A stretch of DNA of 64,000 nucleotides from an uncultured Clostridia bacterium (GTDB lineage: Bacteria > Bacillota > Clostridia > Christensenellales > CAG-138). The DNA lies in NCBI GenBank assembly GCA_947168565.1, contig CAMVMM010000002.1:1-64000 (forward strand). Reading direction: 5' to 3'. Shown in pieces: positions 53,007 to 60,793 of the stretch. The notes beneath the pieces are model-generated. The model worked only from the letters and a program-made list of their open reading frames with translations. It was not told the DNA's origin and searched no databases. Made by a program: the position numbers and the translations under genes. Position 1 is the first letter of the stretch; every line of letters begins with the position of its first letter.

Positions 53007-53560
53007 ACCAAATTCTCCTTTACAAGATATTTGCTAAGCTTTTCGCGCAGCCTGTGAAGCCTTTTTGAAACGCTCGCCGCGCTTTGCCCCGTTTCCTCGG
53101 CCAGCATCGAAACGGGATCGCCGATTATGCAGCGGCGAACGAACAGAGCACGGTCATCTGTTGAGAGCGTGCCGAGCCAGCGCTCGATCGCCTTGGCGGT
53201 CTCGCGCGCTTCCACCTCCGCTTCAACGCTTCTGGGGGAGGGCAGGCAGTCCGCAAACTCCGAGAGCGCAAGGTCGTATTCGCCCCCGCCGCGCCTTTCG
53301 GCGGAGGAGGAACGAAGCTTCAACAGCGCATAATTGCGCACGATGGTGACAAGATATGCGCGGAGCGAAACGATAGGCTCGCTCGGGAAGCTCTCCCAGA
53401 GCTTGTGCAGGCCGTCCTGAACGCATTCCTCCGCATCCTCGCGTGAGCCGAGTATGCCTCTTGCAGCGCTGTTCATAAGCTTGCCGTAGCTCTTTGAGCA
53501 TTCCTCGATCGCGCGCTCGTCGCGGCGGCGAAAAAGCTCGATGATGCTTTTATCGTCCAT
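53003..53560 (-). CDS. ECF-type sigma-70 factor 1
   Basis: 185 aa from ATG 53560 (AAGGAGAG six bases upstream). Region 2 (SIIELFRRRDERAIEECSKS, with SREDAEECVQDGLHKLWESF and LRAYLVTIVRNYALLKLRS) binds core polymerase and the -10 element. Region 4 (LGTLSTDDRALFVRRCIIGD, SMLAEETGQSAASVSKRLHR) is the -35-binding helix-turn-helix. It is translationally coupled to the membrane anti-sigma and has a close paralogue at 56194-56754. The shared upstream element suggests autoregulation. Confidence 0.92.
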   Translation of the reverse strand: MDDKSIIELFRRRDERAIEECSKSYGKLMNSAARGILGSREDAEECVQDGLHKLWESFPSEPIVSLRAYLVTIVRNYALLKLRSSSAERRGGGEYDLALSEFADCLPSPRSVEAEVEARETAKAIERWLGTLSTDDRALFVRRCIIGDPVSMLAEETGQSAASVSKRLHRLREKLSKYLVKENLV

Positions 53561-53600
53561 ACAGGACTCTCCTTTCGACAGAATACCGGTATTTTTGCCT

Positions 53601-53637
53601 TCACCTATTAGGATACATTTTTTATGCGGATATTCCA
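53601..53637 (-). promoter_or_regulatory. Conserved upstream element (putative ECF promoter) of sigma operon 1
   Basis: A 37-bp block, 33 of 37 bases identical to 56792-56828 and at the same distance from the sigma start. On the minus strand it reads TGGAATATCCGC, eight variable bases, then a TATCCTAA-type box. GGAAT near -35 is typical of ECF promoters. Confidence 0.6.
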
Positions 53638-53727
53638 ATAGTCGAGAAAATATATTAACAGGATTTCCCCCGAAAATGCATCTGCGCCCGTGAACGGAAC
53701 CGAACACGGGCGCAGCGCCAAAGGGAA

Positions 53728-53748
53728 AGCCCCGCGCGGAGCGGGGCT
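53728..53748 (-). terminator. Terminator of sigma/anti-sigma operon 2
   Basis: AGCCCCGC and GCGGGGCT form an 8-bp stem around GCGGA, followed on the minus strand by TTTCCCTTT, the same tail as at operon 1. It lies 74 bases past the anti-sigma 2 stop. Confidence 0.75.
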
Positions 53749-53821
53749 GTGAAAAACGGGTGGGGTATTGCTTGCGCTTTGCCGCCCGGATCGGCTCTGC
53801 GGGCTTTGCGTTGTAAGCGCA

Positions 53822-56197
53822 TCACCAGCCGCTGACGAACGCAAGCTCGCATTGCCAGCCGTCGTCGGTCCTGGAGATGATGGCGTCACCGGTGAAGGTC
53901 ATAAAGCCGGGGTGCTCCGCATCGCTCGGATCGGTCATAAAGCAGCCTATATCGACGTGGCGGTGAACGAACGTCATAGGATAGGCGGGGCGGAAATAAT
54001 AGCTGATATAGTAGAAGCGCCTGTCGCTTTGCTCATGCACGTCCTTGTTTATTCGCACATTGCCAACGCTTGCCTCGATGCAGCGGTTGGGGTTGTTTTC
54101 GGAGCAGATCATAAGCCTTGCCGCGTTCAGATTGCCGCAGTATTCAGCTATCTTCGGGTAGTCCTGCTCGGTGCCGTCAAGCGTATAGCCCGCATCGAGC
54201 AATTCCTGCGCCGTAACACTCACCGTCCTTAAAAGGCGCGTTTCCGCATTCAGCGCCTCGCTCTGCTCGGGGGTGAGCGCGCTGTAATCGATCGGCGCAT
54301 CCACCGAATAGCTGAACAGCTCCGCCAAGGTGACCTTGCGCTCATTGCGGGAGAAGTACACATTGAGCTGTTGGCAATCGTCCGCTTCCTCGCTGCTTGC
54401 GGGAACGTCAAACACTATTGCGCCATCCCAAACTCTCCATGCGTCCTTCGTGAAGCGGAAGCCGTATTCGCGGTTGGCGCACTCGGCATACTCCCATGCC
54501 TTTTCAAGATACCACGGGTCGGTTTCAAGAGGATCGTTGGAGAATCTTGCGGTGCCGGTGAAATCGTGAACGCCCGTACCGTTTTCATCGATGTAGGATA
54601 TTTCAATAGTTTCCTCGGTGGAGATAAGGCTTCCTTCCGCATCGTACCAGCCGATGAATTCATTGCCCTCTTTAGGTCCCGCATAGACATGTACGATATA
54701 GTAATGCGTGTCCATGTATCCGCGAACGCCAACGCTTCCGCTGCCATCGGCCGTCAGATCGGCGGTAAAGGCAAGCGCGCCGCCAAACATTTCACAGGTG
54801 CTTTCGTAACGACAATGGGAGAAAGAAGCAATGTTGAAATCATCTATGTAATCCGCGATCAGAACGGTTTCTCCCTCACTGCCGAACAACAGCCTTTTAT
54901 CCGATATATCGTTTGCGTTGAAGCTGTTTCGCACATCCGCGTTGAGGGATTCAAAGATAATGCGATTCGCACTGAACTCCACCAGCGAGCTGAATTTATC
55001 CAAACGGATGCTTCCCACAAGCCTTGTTTCATCACTCAAGCCTTCCAAAATGATGCTGTTCAGCGTGCTGCCCCACGGATTGCCGTCATCATTCCAGATA
55101 AGACGCGATTCGTCGGCATCGCCATCGGGCTCGGGGCCCCAGAACTTCACCTTGTTTGGGTCATAGCCCTTGAAGCACTTCTCGCCGTTCTTAACGCCGT
55201 TTTCATCCTCAAGCAGAAAGAAGTCGCGCAGCGCTTCGTATTCCTCGCGGTTGTAGCTGTACGGGAAGGGCGTTGCGGTGGGAACTGCGGCGGTGGGCTC
55301 GGCGGTGGCAGGCTCGGCCGCAGCGGTGTTCAAAAGCGCGAAGCGAACGCTTTCGGCGATCTGAATAAGCTGCCCGTCCGTTACGGCGCTCTGCCCGAAT
55401 TCTATCACGAGCCCGACCAGAAACTCGCTGTCGTAGGAAATCAGCACGGGAAGCTCGATAGAGAGCGGCTCGCTGCTTGCGGGCGTTGTGGCATACTGTG
55501 AGCGCCCCGTATAGGCTTCGCCGTTTTTGCCGGATGAAACGCTTGTGGTTTCGTCATCGGTAAAGCGGAAAGCGCCCTTGCCCATCGTGATCGGGGCAAA
55601 TGCGTTGGCTATGCCCGGATATTCGGCGGTGGTTGCGGCAAGGCCGATGCTGCCCACGCATTCGCCGCTCTCGCTGTAAATGCTCTTAACGGCGTTTCCG
55701 GTGCGCTCCGGCATGCAGTAGGACGCAAATTCCTCCGTGGGGTAATAACCCGTACCGTCAAACCTGCCGTCCTTCACAGTCCAGCCCTTGGGCAGAAGCA
55801 GCTTTGCGGCAAGGGGCTTTGCATCGGAGCCGGTGTAGTACGGGTTCCCCTCAGGGTAATCCAGCTCTATCGCGTCGTAATTCTCAAGCACGTCGGCGCC
55901 GTAATCCGGAAACTCGTTTCCGGGGCTGAAAATAAGCCTTTGCGCGGGCGCCGGCGTTGCGGTGGGCACTGCGGTGGGACCTGCCTCGATGGGCCGCTCG
56001 CCCTTCGGCCTGAAAAGGAACGCGCACGCGGCGGCGAATATGAGCGTGAAGCAGGCGGCGGCAGCCCAAACGGAGGCGGGGGAGCGGCGCTGAGTGAAGC
56101 GGTGGTTCTCCGCCTCGGCAAGAAAGCGCGGATCGGTAAGATTTAAAACCTTTTCGGTGTAATCGGTTTTGCTTGTGGCTTTAATATCCGTATTCAT
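53822..56197 (-). CDS. Membrane-anchored anti-sigma-like sensor protein 2
   Basis: 791-aa paralogue of the 1001-aa protein. The N-terminal 65 residues are closely related (DPRFLAEAENHRFTQRRSPA, then WAAAACFTLIFAAACAFLF as the membrane helix), as is a central part (ENGVKNGEKCFKGYDPNKVK; ADGSGSVGVRGYMD; FIGWYDAEGSLISTEETIEI). The first extracellular domain and the C-terminal region are unrelated to protein 1, so conserved anchors carry different sensor modules. It contains Thr-Pro-Ala spacers (TAEPTAAVPTATP). The ATG overlaps the upstream sigma gene by four bases. The anti-sigma role is inferred from operon and topology. Confidence 0.82.
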   Translation of the reverse strand: MNTDIKATSKTDYTEKVLNLTDPRFLAEAENHRFTQRRSPASVWAAAACFTLIFAAACAFLFRPKGERPIEAGPTAVPTATPAPAQRLIFSPGNEFPDYGADVLENYDAIELDYPEGNPYYTGSDAKPLAAKLLLPKGWTVKDGRFDGTGYYPTEEFASYCMPERTGNAVKSIYSESGECVGSIGLAATTAEYPGIANAFAPITMGKGAFRFTDDETTSVSSGKNGEAYTGRSQYATTPASSEPLSIELPVLISYDSEFLVGLVIEFGQSAVTDGQLIQIAESVRFALLNTAAAEPATAEPTAAVPTATPFPYSYNREEYEALRDFFLLEDENGVKNGEKCFKGYDPNKVKFWGPEPDGDADESRLIWNDDGNPWGSTLNSIILEGLSDETRLVGSIRLDKFSSLVEFSANRIIFESLNADVRNSFNANDISDKRLLFGSEGETVLIADYIDDFNIASFSHCRYESTCEMFGGALAFTADLTADGSGSVGVRGYMDTHYYIVHVYAGPKEGNEFIGWYDAEGSLISTEETIEISYIDENGTGVHDFTGTARFSNDPLETDPWYLEKAWEYAECANREYGFRFTKDAWRVWDGAIVFDVPASSEEADDCQQLNVYFSRNERKVTLAELFSYSVDAPIDYSALTPEQSEALNAETRLLRTVSVTAQELLDAGYTLDGTEQDYPKIAEYCGNLNAARLMICSENNPNRCIEASVGNVRINKDVHEQSDRRFYYISYYFRPAYPMTFVHRHVDIGCFMTDPSDAEHPGFMTFTGDAIISRTDDGWQCELAFVSGW

Positions 56198-56754
56198 CCC
56201 AAAAATTTCTCCTTTCTAAGGTGTTTGCGCAGCTTTTCGCGCAGGTTGTAGAGCTTTTTGGAAACCCGGGTGGGGCTTGAGCCCATTTCCTCCGCAAGGG
56301 CGGATACGGAGTCGCCCATGCGGTAGCGACGGATGAACAGCACGCGCTCGTCCGCAGAGAGCGCAGCAAGCCAGCGGTCTATCGCCTTCGCCATTGCGCG
56401 CGCCTCAACCATCTCCTCCACGCCGTGCGGCGCGGGGATGCAGCCCTCAAGCTCCGAGAGCGCCAGCGCATACTCTCCGCCGCCGCGCTTTGCCGCGGAG
56501 CCCGCGCGAAGCTTCAGCAGCGCGAAATTGCGCGTTGAAGTCACAAGATATGCGCGCAGGTTCATTATCGACCCGGCGGGGAAGCTTTCCCAAAGCTTGT
56601 GAAGCGCGTCCGAAACGCACTCCTCCGCGTCCTCGTGCGAGCCGAGAACGTTGTACGCCACGCGGTGAAGCAGCTTGCCGTAGCTTGTGAAGCATTCGGC
56701 TATCGCGCGCTCGTCCCTCCGGCGAAAAAGCTCGATGATGGCATTTTGTTCCAT
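56194..56754 (-). CDS. ECF-type sigma-70 factor 2
   Basis: 186 aa from ATG 56754 (AAGGAG seven bases upstream). Region 2: IIELFRRRDERAIAECFTSY, SHEDAEECVSDALHKLWESF. Region 4: LAALSADERVLFIRRYRMGD and LAEEMGSSPTRVSKKLYNLR. It is clearly paralogous to sigma 1 through most of its length, with differences in region 4's recognition helix (SSPTRVSKK against QSAASVSKR). The pair therefore arose by duplication of a whole sigma/anti-sigma operon, and cross-talk is possible. Confidence 0.92.
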   Translation of the reverse strand: MEQNAIIELFRRRDERAIAECFTSYGKLLHRVAYNVLGSHEDAEECVSDALHKLWESFPAGSIMNLRAYLVTSTRNFALLKLRAGSAAKRGGGEYALALSELEGCIPAPHGVEEMVEARAMAKAIDRWLAALSADERVLFIRRYRMGDSVSALAEEMGSSPTRVSKKLYNLREKLRKHLRKEKFLG

Positions 56755-56791
56755 AAATTGCTCCTTCTCGATCGATCGTTTTTTTGAGATC

Positions 56792-56828
56792 TCACCTGTT
56801 AGGATACGTTTTTGAAGCGGATATTCCA
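56792..56828 (-). promoter_or_regulatory. Conserved upstream element (putative ECF promoter) of sigma operon 2
   Basis: Counterpart of 53601-53637, 33 of 37 bases identical. On the minus strand it starts TGGAATATCCGC and ends CGTATCCTAACAGGTGA, about 38 bases before the sigma ATG. Confidence 0.6.
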
Positions 56829-56848
56829 ATGCAGAAATAATATATTGC

Positions 56849-56879
56849 AAAAAAAGAGCCCGTGCTCGCGCACAGGCTC
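56849..56879 (-). terminator. Terminator after the BMP lipoprotein gene
   Basis: GAGCCCGTGC (56856-56865) pairs with GCACAGGCTC (56870-56879), one mismatch, around TCGC. Seven T follow on the minus strand, 28 bases past the stop codon. Confidence 0.9.
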
Positions 56880-56892
56880 CAAAATTTGAGCA

Positions 56893-58149
56893 TCAGTTGT
56901 TGTTCAGCTCGGTGATGCCGTCGATGCGGATATCGAAAAGGGGAGCGGAGATGACCTCGGACTCGTGGAAGTAGCCGTCCCAGATGAGCTGGGTGCCCTC
57001 GAAGCCGAAGCTCTTGTCGTAGCTGGTCAGGTGCTCGCCGTTTACGGTGAAGCTGTTGCAGTCAAACACATGGAGCGCACCGCTCTTGATGTCCGCAATC
57101 GCCTTATCCACGGCCTCCTGCGTGCCGGGAGCGCAGCTCGGGCCGAGCGCGGAGATCTGAACCGCGTCGGACTCATAGCCCTCGCACCAATCCTGCTTCA
57201 TTTTCTTGCCCTCAAGCGCGGTCTTTACGGCGTAGGTGTAGTAGGCGCCCCAGTTGTTCTGGGAGGAGGTGAGCGCGGCGTCGGGAGCCACGTTGAGCAT
57301 ATCCACGTTGTAGCCAACGCTGTAAACCACGGAGCCCTCCTTGAGCTTCGCCTGAACGGCGGAGGGAGCGCCGGTGGAGTCCGCGTGCTGACCGATGATA
57401 ACGCAGCCGCGAGCCATCAGCATATTGGCGGCCTCGGCCTCCTTGGTGATGTCAAACCAGCTTCCGGTGTAGTGAACGTCCATCACCGCCTCGGGCACGA
57501 TGGAGCGGATGCCGAGGAAGAACGCGGTGTAGCCGGACACGACCTCAGCATAGGGGAATGCGCCCACGTAGCCCACGTGGGGCTCGGTGACCTTGCCCTC
57601 GTCCATGAGCTGCTTGAGCTTCATGCCGGCGGCGATGCCGGAAACGTAGCGGGCTTCATAGATGGAGGTGAAGTAGTTGAAGATATTCTTCATTTCCTTC
57701 TGCTTGGCAGCGGTCTGACCGGTCGCATGGCAGAAAAGCACGTTGGGGTTCTGCTTCGCGGCCTCGATCATGTAGCTTTCATGGCCGAAGGAGTTTGCGA
57801 AGATTATCTTGCAGCCCTGCTCCACAAGGTCGATGGCGGCGTCGTATGCCTTCTGATCCTCGGGGATATTGTATTTGTAAACGATCTGGTTCTCGGCAAG
57901 GCCGTTTGCCTTCCTTGCCGCCTCAACGCCCTCCATGTGGGCGGCGGTGTAGCCCTCGTTTTCGTCGCCGATAAGGATAACGCCGACCTTGAAGTCGGAG
58001 GGGGCGGGGTTGGTGCTCTCAGCGGGCTTGCCGCTCTCGGCGGGCACGGGGGTCGCGCCGTCGGCATTCTGCTGACTTCCGCAGGCAAGCATGGAAGCGG
58101 CGCCGAGCGCAAGCGCGAGGGTGAGAAGGAGTGCGATGAATCTTTTCAT
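56893..58149 (-). CDS. BMP-family (PnrA-like) substrate-binding lipoprotein
   Basis: 418 aa from ATG 58149 (GGAGG ten bases upstream). Lipoprotein signal MKRFIALLLTLALALGAASM with lipobox ending at the Cys in LACGSQ, then a Ser/Pro/Ala linker. The periplasmic-binding fold follows: FKVGVILIGDENEGYTAAHM, ANSFGHESYMIEAAKQNPNV, SGIAAGMKLKQLMDEGKVTE, VGYVGAFPYAEVVSGYTAFF and CVIIGQHADSTGAPSAVQAK. BMP/Med proteins usually bind nucleosides for an ABC importer; the matching permease and ATPase genes are not adjacent. It is transcribed alone between its own promoter and terminator. Confidence 0.92.
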   Translation of the reverse strand: MKRFIALLLTLALALGAASMLACGSQQNADGATPVPAESGKPAESTNPAPSDFKVGVILIGDENEGYTAAHMEGVEAARKANGLAENQIVYKYNIPEDQKAYDAAIDLVEQGCKIIFANSFGHESYMIEAAKQNPNVLFCHATGQTAAKQKEMKNIFNYFTSIYEARYVSGIAAGMKLKQLMDEGKVTEPHVGYVGAFPYAEVVSGYTAFFLGIRSIVPEAVMDVHYTGSWFDITKEAEAANMLMARGCVIIGQHADSTGAPSAVQAKLKEGSVVYSVGYNVDMLNVAPDAALTSSQNNWGAYYTYAVKTALEGKKMKQDWCEGYESDAVQISALGPSCAPGTQEAVDKAIADIKSGALHVFDCNSFTVNGEHLTSYDKSFGFEGTQLIWDGYFHESEVISAPLFDIRIDGITELNNN

Positions 58150-58202
58150 TTGGTTTGTTTCCTCCAAAGGTATTCTGTTCGCCAATAACGAACACGAAAG
58201 CC

Positions 58203-58231
58203 ATTATACATTCTTTTTTCGGCAAAATCAA
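58203..58231 (-). promoter_or_regulatory. Promoter of the BMP lipoprotein gene
   Basis: Minus strand TTGATT (58231-58226), a 17-base spacer and TATAAT (58208-58203), 53 bases before the ATG. Confidence 0.75.
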
Positions 58232-58335
58232 TAGCGGAATGAAAAAAACAGATGCGAAAACGGGATAAAGCAGCGCGGGGAAAAACGCATAAAAAAGCGG
58301 GGAAGAACTAATGGAAAGGGAATGAAAAAGGGCAT

Positions 58336-58375
58336 AAAAAAGCGCGGGCAGAGCAAGCCTGCCCGCACCTTTTTA
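58336..58375. terminator. Bidirectional terminator after the ferredoxin gene
   Basis: GCGGGCA and TGCCCGC form a 7-bp stem at 58344-58366, with a run of six A on the left (T on the minus strand) and five T on the right. Confidence 0.8.
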
Positions 58376-58383
58376 TGATACGA

Positions 58384-58554
58384 TTAGCCCTGAACGGGAG
58401 CCTCAACGGGGCACACGCCGGCGCAGGCGCCGCACTCGATGCACTCGTCGGGGTTGATCTCGAACTTGCCGTCGCCCTCGGCGATAGCGTTTACGGGACA
58501 TTCTGCGGCGCAGGCGCCGCATGCGATGCAAGCGTCAGTGATCTTATAAGCCAT
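58384..58554 (-). CDS. 2[4Fe-4S] ferredoxin
   Basis: 56-aa clostridial-type ferredoxin. It carries two CxxCxxCxxxCP motifs: ACIACGACAAECP (Cys9, 12, 15, 19) and ECIECGACAGVCP (Cys38, 41, 44, 48), each providing ligands for two cubane clusters. The start MAYKITDACI is typical. It shuttles low-potential electrons in anaerobic metabolism (for example with pyruvate:ferredoxin oxidoreductase or hydrogenases). AGGAGGT lies eight bases before the ATG, and a strong terminator follows 10-50 bases after the stop, so it is a monocistronic gene. Confidence 0.97.
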   Translation of the reverse strand: MAYKITDACIACGACAAECPVNAIAEGDGKFEINPDECIECGACAGVCPVEAPVQG

Positions 58555-58716
58555 TATAAGTACCTCCTGTAAGGAATTTATAGCGGAGCGCTTTTCGCAC
58601 CCAACTGAGATAATTCTATCACTTTTTTTCTAAAAATCAAGCGGTTTCACAAAACTGACAAAAATTTATACCATAGTTATCCGAATCCGGCCCGCAAAAG
58701 GGGCGCTTTTGAAGCG

Positions 58717-58744
58717 AAAAAGCGCGGCCGTGTGACGACCGCGC
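58717..58744 (-). terminator. Terminator of the HU gene
   Basis: GCGCGGTCG and CGGCCGCGC (minus strand) form a 9-bp stem with one G-T pair around TCACA, followed by TTTTT, 20 bases past the stop codon. Confidence 0.85.
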
Positions 58745-58763
58745 CTGCATTTGGCAGAAGTAA

Positions 58764-59048
58764 TTATTTGGTCTTGTTCTCCATGGCATCCTTGAGGGAT
58801 TTGCCGGGCTTGAAGGCCACGGAGCGGGTCGCCTCGATGTCGATGGATTCGTTGGTGGCGGGGTTGCGGCCTTTGCGGGCGGGACGCTCGCGGACGTTGA
58901 AGCAGCCGAAGCCAACGATCTGAACCTTTTCGCCCTGACGGAGCTGGTCTACGATGATGTCGAAAATGGTGTTCACGGCAACATCAGCATCCCTGCGGGA
59001 GAGCTTGGCATTGTTTACAAGTGCGCCAATAAGCTGAGCCTTGTTCAT
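58764..59048 (-). CDS. hup: HU family DNA-binding protein
   Basis: 94 aa, normal HU length, starting MNKAQLIGALVNNAKLSRRD at ATG 59048 (GGAGG nine bases upstream). The dimerisation helices are followed by the beta-arm region with GFGCFNVRERPARKGRNPAT, where RNP is the DNA-intercalating proline tip; FKPGKSLKDAMEN closes the fold. HU bends and compacts DNA in the nucleoid. mazG lies upstream on the same strand, a neighbourhood shared with Bacillota yab-region genes. A promoter-like TTGATT-17-TAAAAT lies at 59189-59161. Confidence 0.95.
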   Translation of the reverse strand: MNKAQLIGALVNNAKLSRRDADVAVNTIFDIIVDQLRQGEKVQIVGFGCFNVRERPARKGRNPATNESIDIEATRSVAFKPGKSLKDAMENKTK

Positions 59049-59225
59049 TGAATAGATCCTCCATATATTAAGATTATCTGAGATTATTATTTGCGCGGCA
59101 GAACCGAGCACGGAAAGCTGAACGCACGCAAGGCCAAACAGCCTAAACGCAACGTTAATAATTTTAGCTTTAATCTATAAAAAAATCAATAGTTATTTCA
59201 TATATTTTGATAAATATTTTGATTT

Positions 59226-60707
59226 TTATACAGTTTTTTTAACCTTTTCCCAATATTGATCCATCTGCTCAAGCGTCATGCCGTCAAAATTGCGGCCGTC
59301 CTGCAAAATGAGCTTCTCCATATCGATGAATCTGCGCATGAACTTATCCGTGGCTTTGCCGAGCGCAAGCTCCGGATCAACCTTGCAAAGGCGCGAAACG
59401 TTTACGCACGCAAAGAGCAGATCGCCTATCTCCTCGGCAAGATGCGCCTTGTCGCCCTCAGCTATCGCCTCGCGCACCTCCGCTGCCTCCTCGCCCACCT
59501 TTTCAAGCGCATCGGCGGCGCTGCTCCAATCAAAGCCCACGTGCGCCGCCTTCTTCTGCACCTTATAGCTTCTTAAAAGGGCGGGGAAGGCTGCGGGCAC
59601 GGCGCGCATAGCGTCCGCCACGGTCTGCTGATGCTTCTCGCGCTGCTTGAGGTTTTCCCAATTATACAGCACGTCGTCGCTCGAATCAACCTTCACATCG
59701 CCGAAAACGTGCGGATGGCGGTAGATAAGCTTGTTCACTATGCCGCTCGTCACGTCCCTCATGGTAAATTCGCTTTTTTCTTCCTCTATTACCGCGTGAA
59801 ACACAACCTGAAGCAGCAGATCGCCAAGCTCCTCCTCCAGCGCGGTCATATCCTCGCGGTCTATCGCGTCCAGCACCTCGTAGCTCTCCTCTATGAGCGA
59901 GGAGCGCAGGCTGGCGTGATCCTGCTCCGCGTCCCACGGGCAGCCGCCGGGGGCGCGCAGGCGGTGCATGACCTGCATAAGCGCCTCAAAGCCGTGCCGC
60001 GTGCGCTGCATGAGGGTGCAGGGGGGAACTATCAAAACCGTGTCCGCGGCGTACAGCGGGGCGTTTTCCGCGTGATCCAGCATATACACGGGCAGCATTT
60101 TCACCTCGTATTCGCCGCTTTCGTTCATATTTGCAAGGTACAGCACGTATTCGTCGGGATAGTATTCCGAAAGCAGGAGCTTCACCTCGCCCGCGCGAAG
60201 GAGCGTGTCGCACTCCTCTATCACAAGGGGCTGCTCGGGATCGGCAAGCTCAAGCGACTGCGCCGTGCGAAGGTCGAAATCGGAAAAATAGGGAAGCCCC
60301 GCGCCGAAGGCGGCGGCAAGCGCAGCCTCCGCAAAGCCGCAGGAAGGAAGGATGCGGAGCGCGGCGTGCTTTGCGGGCAGGTGAACGTGGATCCGGCGTA
60401 TAAGCCCGGCGCCCGCGCCGCGCCCAAGCACCGCAAGGCCAACGCGCTCAACGCCGGGAGTATCGAAGGCGCTTGCGGCAAAGGCGGCTATGCGCTCGTT
60501 CAGCTCGTCAAAATCGAAGCTTGCGTCGTAGTATTCATCGAGTGACAAAACGTCCTGCGGGTCAATGCCGCATTCTTCGAGCGCGAAGCGGGCGCAGGGG
60601 TGATCAAGGGTTTGGAAAAAAAGCGTTTGACTTTTCCTGAGCGCGTCGATATTGGCCTTTGAGATCGTGCCGGGCGTTCCAAGCGGTATAACGGTAAGCG
60701 TTTTCAT
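59226..60707 (-). CDS. mazG: MazG nucleotide pyrophosphohydrolase with N-terminal methylase-like domain (YabN type)
   Basis: 493 aa from ATG 60707 (GGAGG about ten bases upstream; an ATG three codons earlier is too close to the site). Residues ~1-220 form a tetrapyrrole-methylase-like domain, as in B. subtilis YabN. Residues ~235-493 carry two MazG units: GGCPWDAEQDHASLRSSLIE with EEESYEVLD-type helices and EELGDLLLQVVFHA, then EKVGEEAAEVREAIAEGDKA with EEIGDLLFACVNVSRL; the EExxD motifs bind magnesium. It hydrolyses NTPs or aberrant dNTPs to NMP and pyrophosphate. Confidence 0.93.
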   Translation of the reverse strand: MKTLTVIPLGTPGTISKANIDALRKSQTLFFQTLDHPCARFALEECGIDPQDVLSLDEYYDASFDFDELNERIAAFAASAFDTPGVERVGLAVLGRGAGAGLIRRIHVHLPAKHAALRILPSCGFAEAALAAAFGAGLPYFSDFDLRTAQSLELADPEQPLVIEECDTLLRAGEVKLLLSEYYPDEYVLYLANMNESGEYEVKMLPVYMLDHAENAPLYAADTVLIVPPCTLMQRTRHGFEALMQVMHRLRAPGGCPWDAEQDHASLRSSLIEESYEVLDAIDREDMTALEEELGDLLLQVVFHAVIEEEKSEFTMRDVTSGIVNKLIYRHPHVFGDVKVDSSDDVLYNWENLKQREKHQQTVADAMRAVPAAFPALLRSYKVQKKAAHVGFDWSSAADALEKVGEEAAEVREAIAEGDKAHLAEEIGDLLFACVNVSRLCKVDPELALGKATDKFMRRFIDMEKLILQDGRNFDGMTLEQMDQYWEKVKKTV

Positions 60708-60726
60708 GCGTATCATTCCTCCGATT

Positions 60727-60780
60727 CGGTTGGTTTGCTTTGGTTTGCTTTGCTTTGGTTTGCTTTGCTTTTGTTTGGGT
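60727..60780. repeat. TTTGCTTTG-type simple repeat
   Basis: A ~50-bp tract of irregularly alternating GGTTTGCTTT and TTTGCTTTGC units between the mazG start and the end of the second MATE gene. It is not in a coding region. Confidence 0.7.
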
Positions 60781-60793
60781 TCGTTAGGCTTGT

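Noticed and set aside
56965..58188. 407-codon plus-strand frame opposite the BMP lipoprotein
   Set aside because: Antisense shadow; Leu/Val/Gly/His-rich composition typical of reversed codons.
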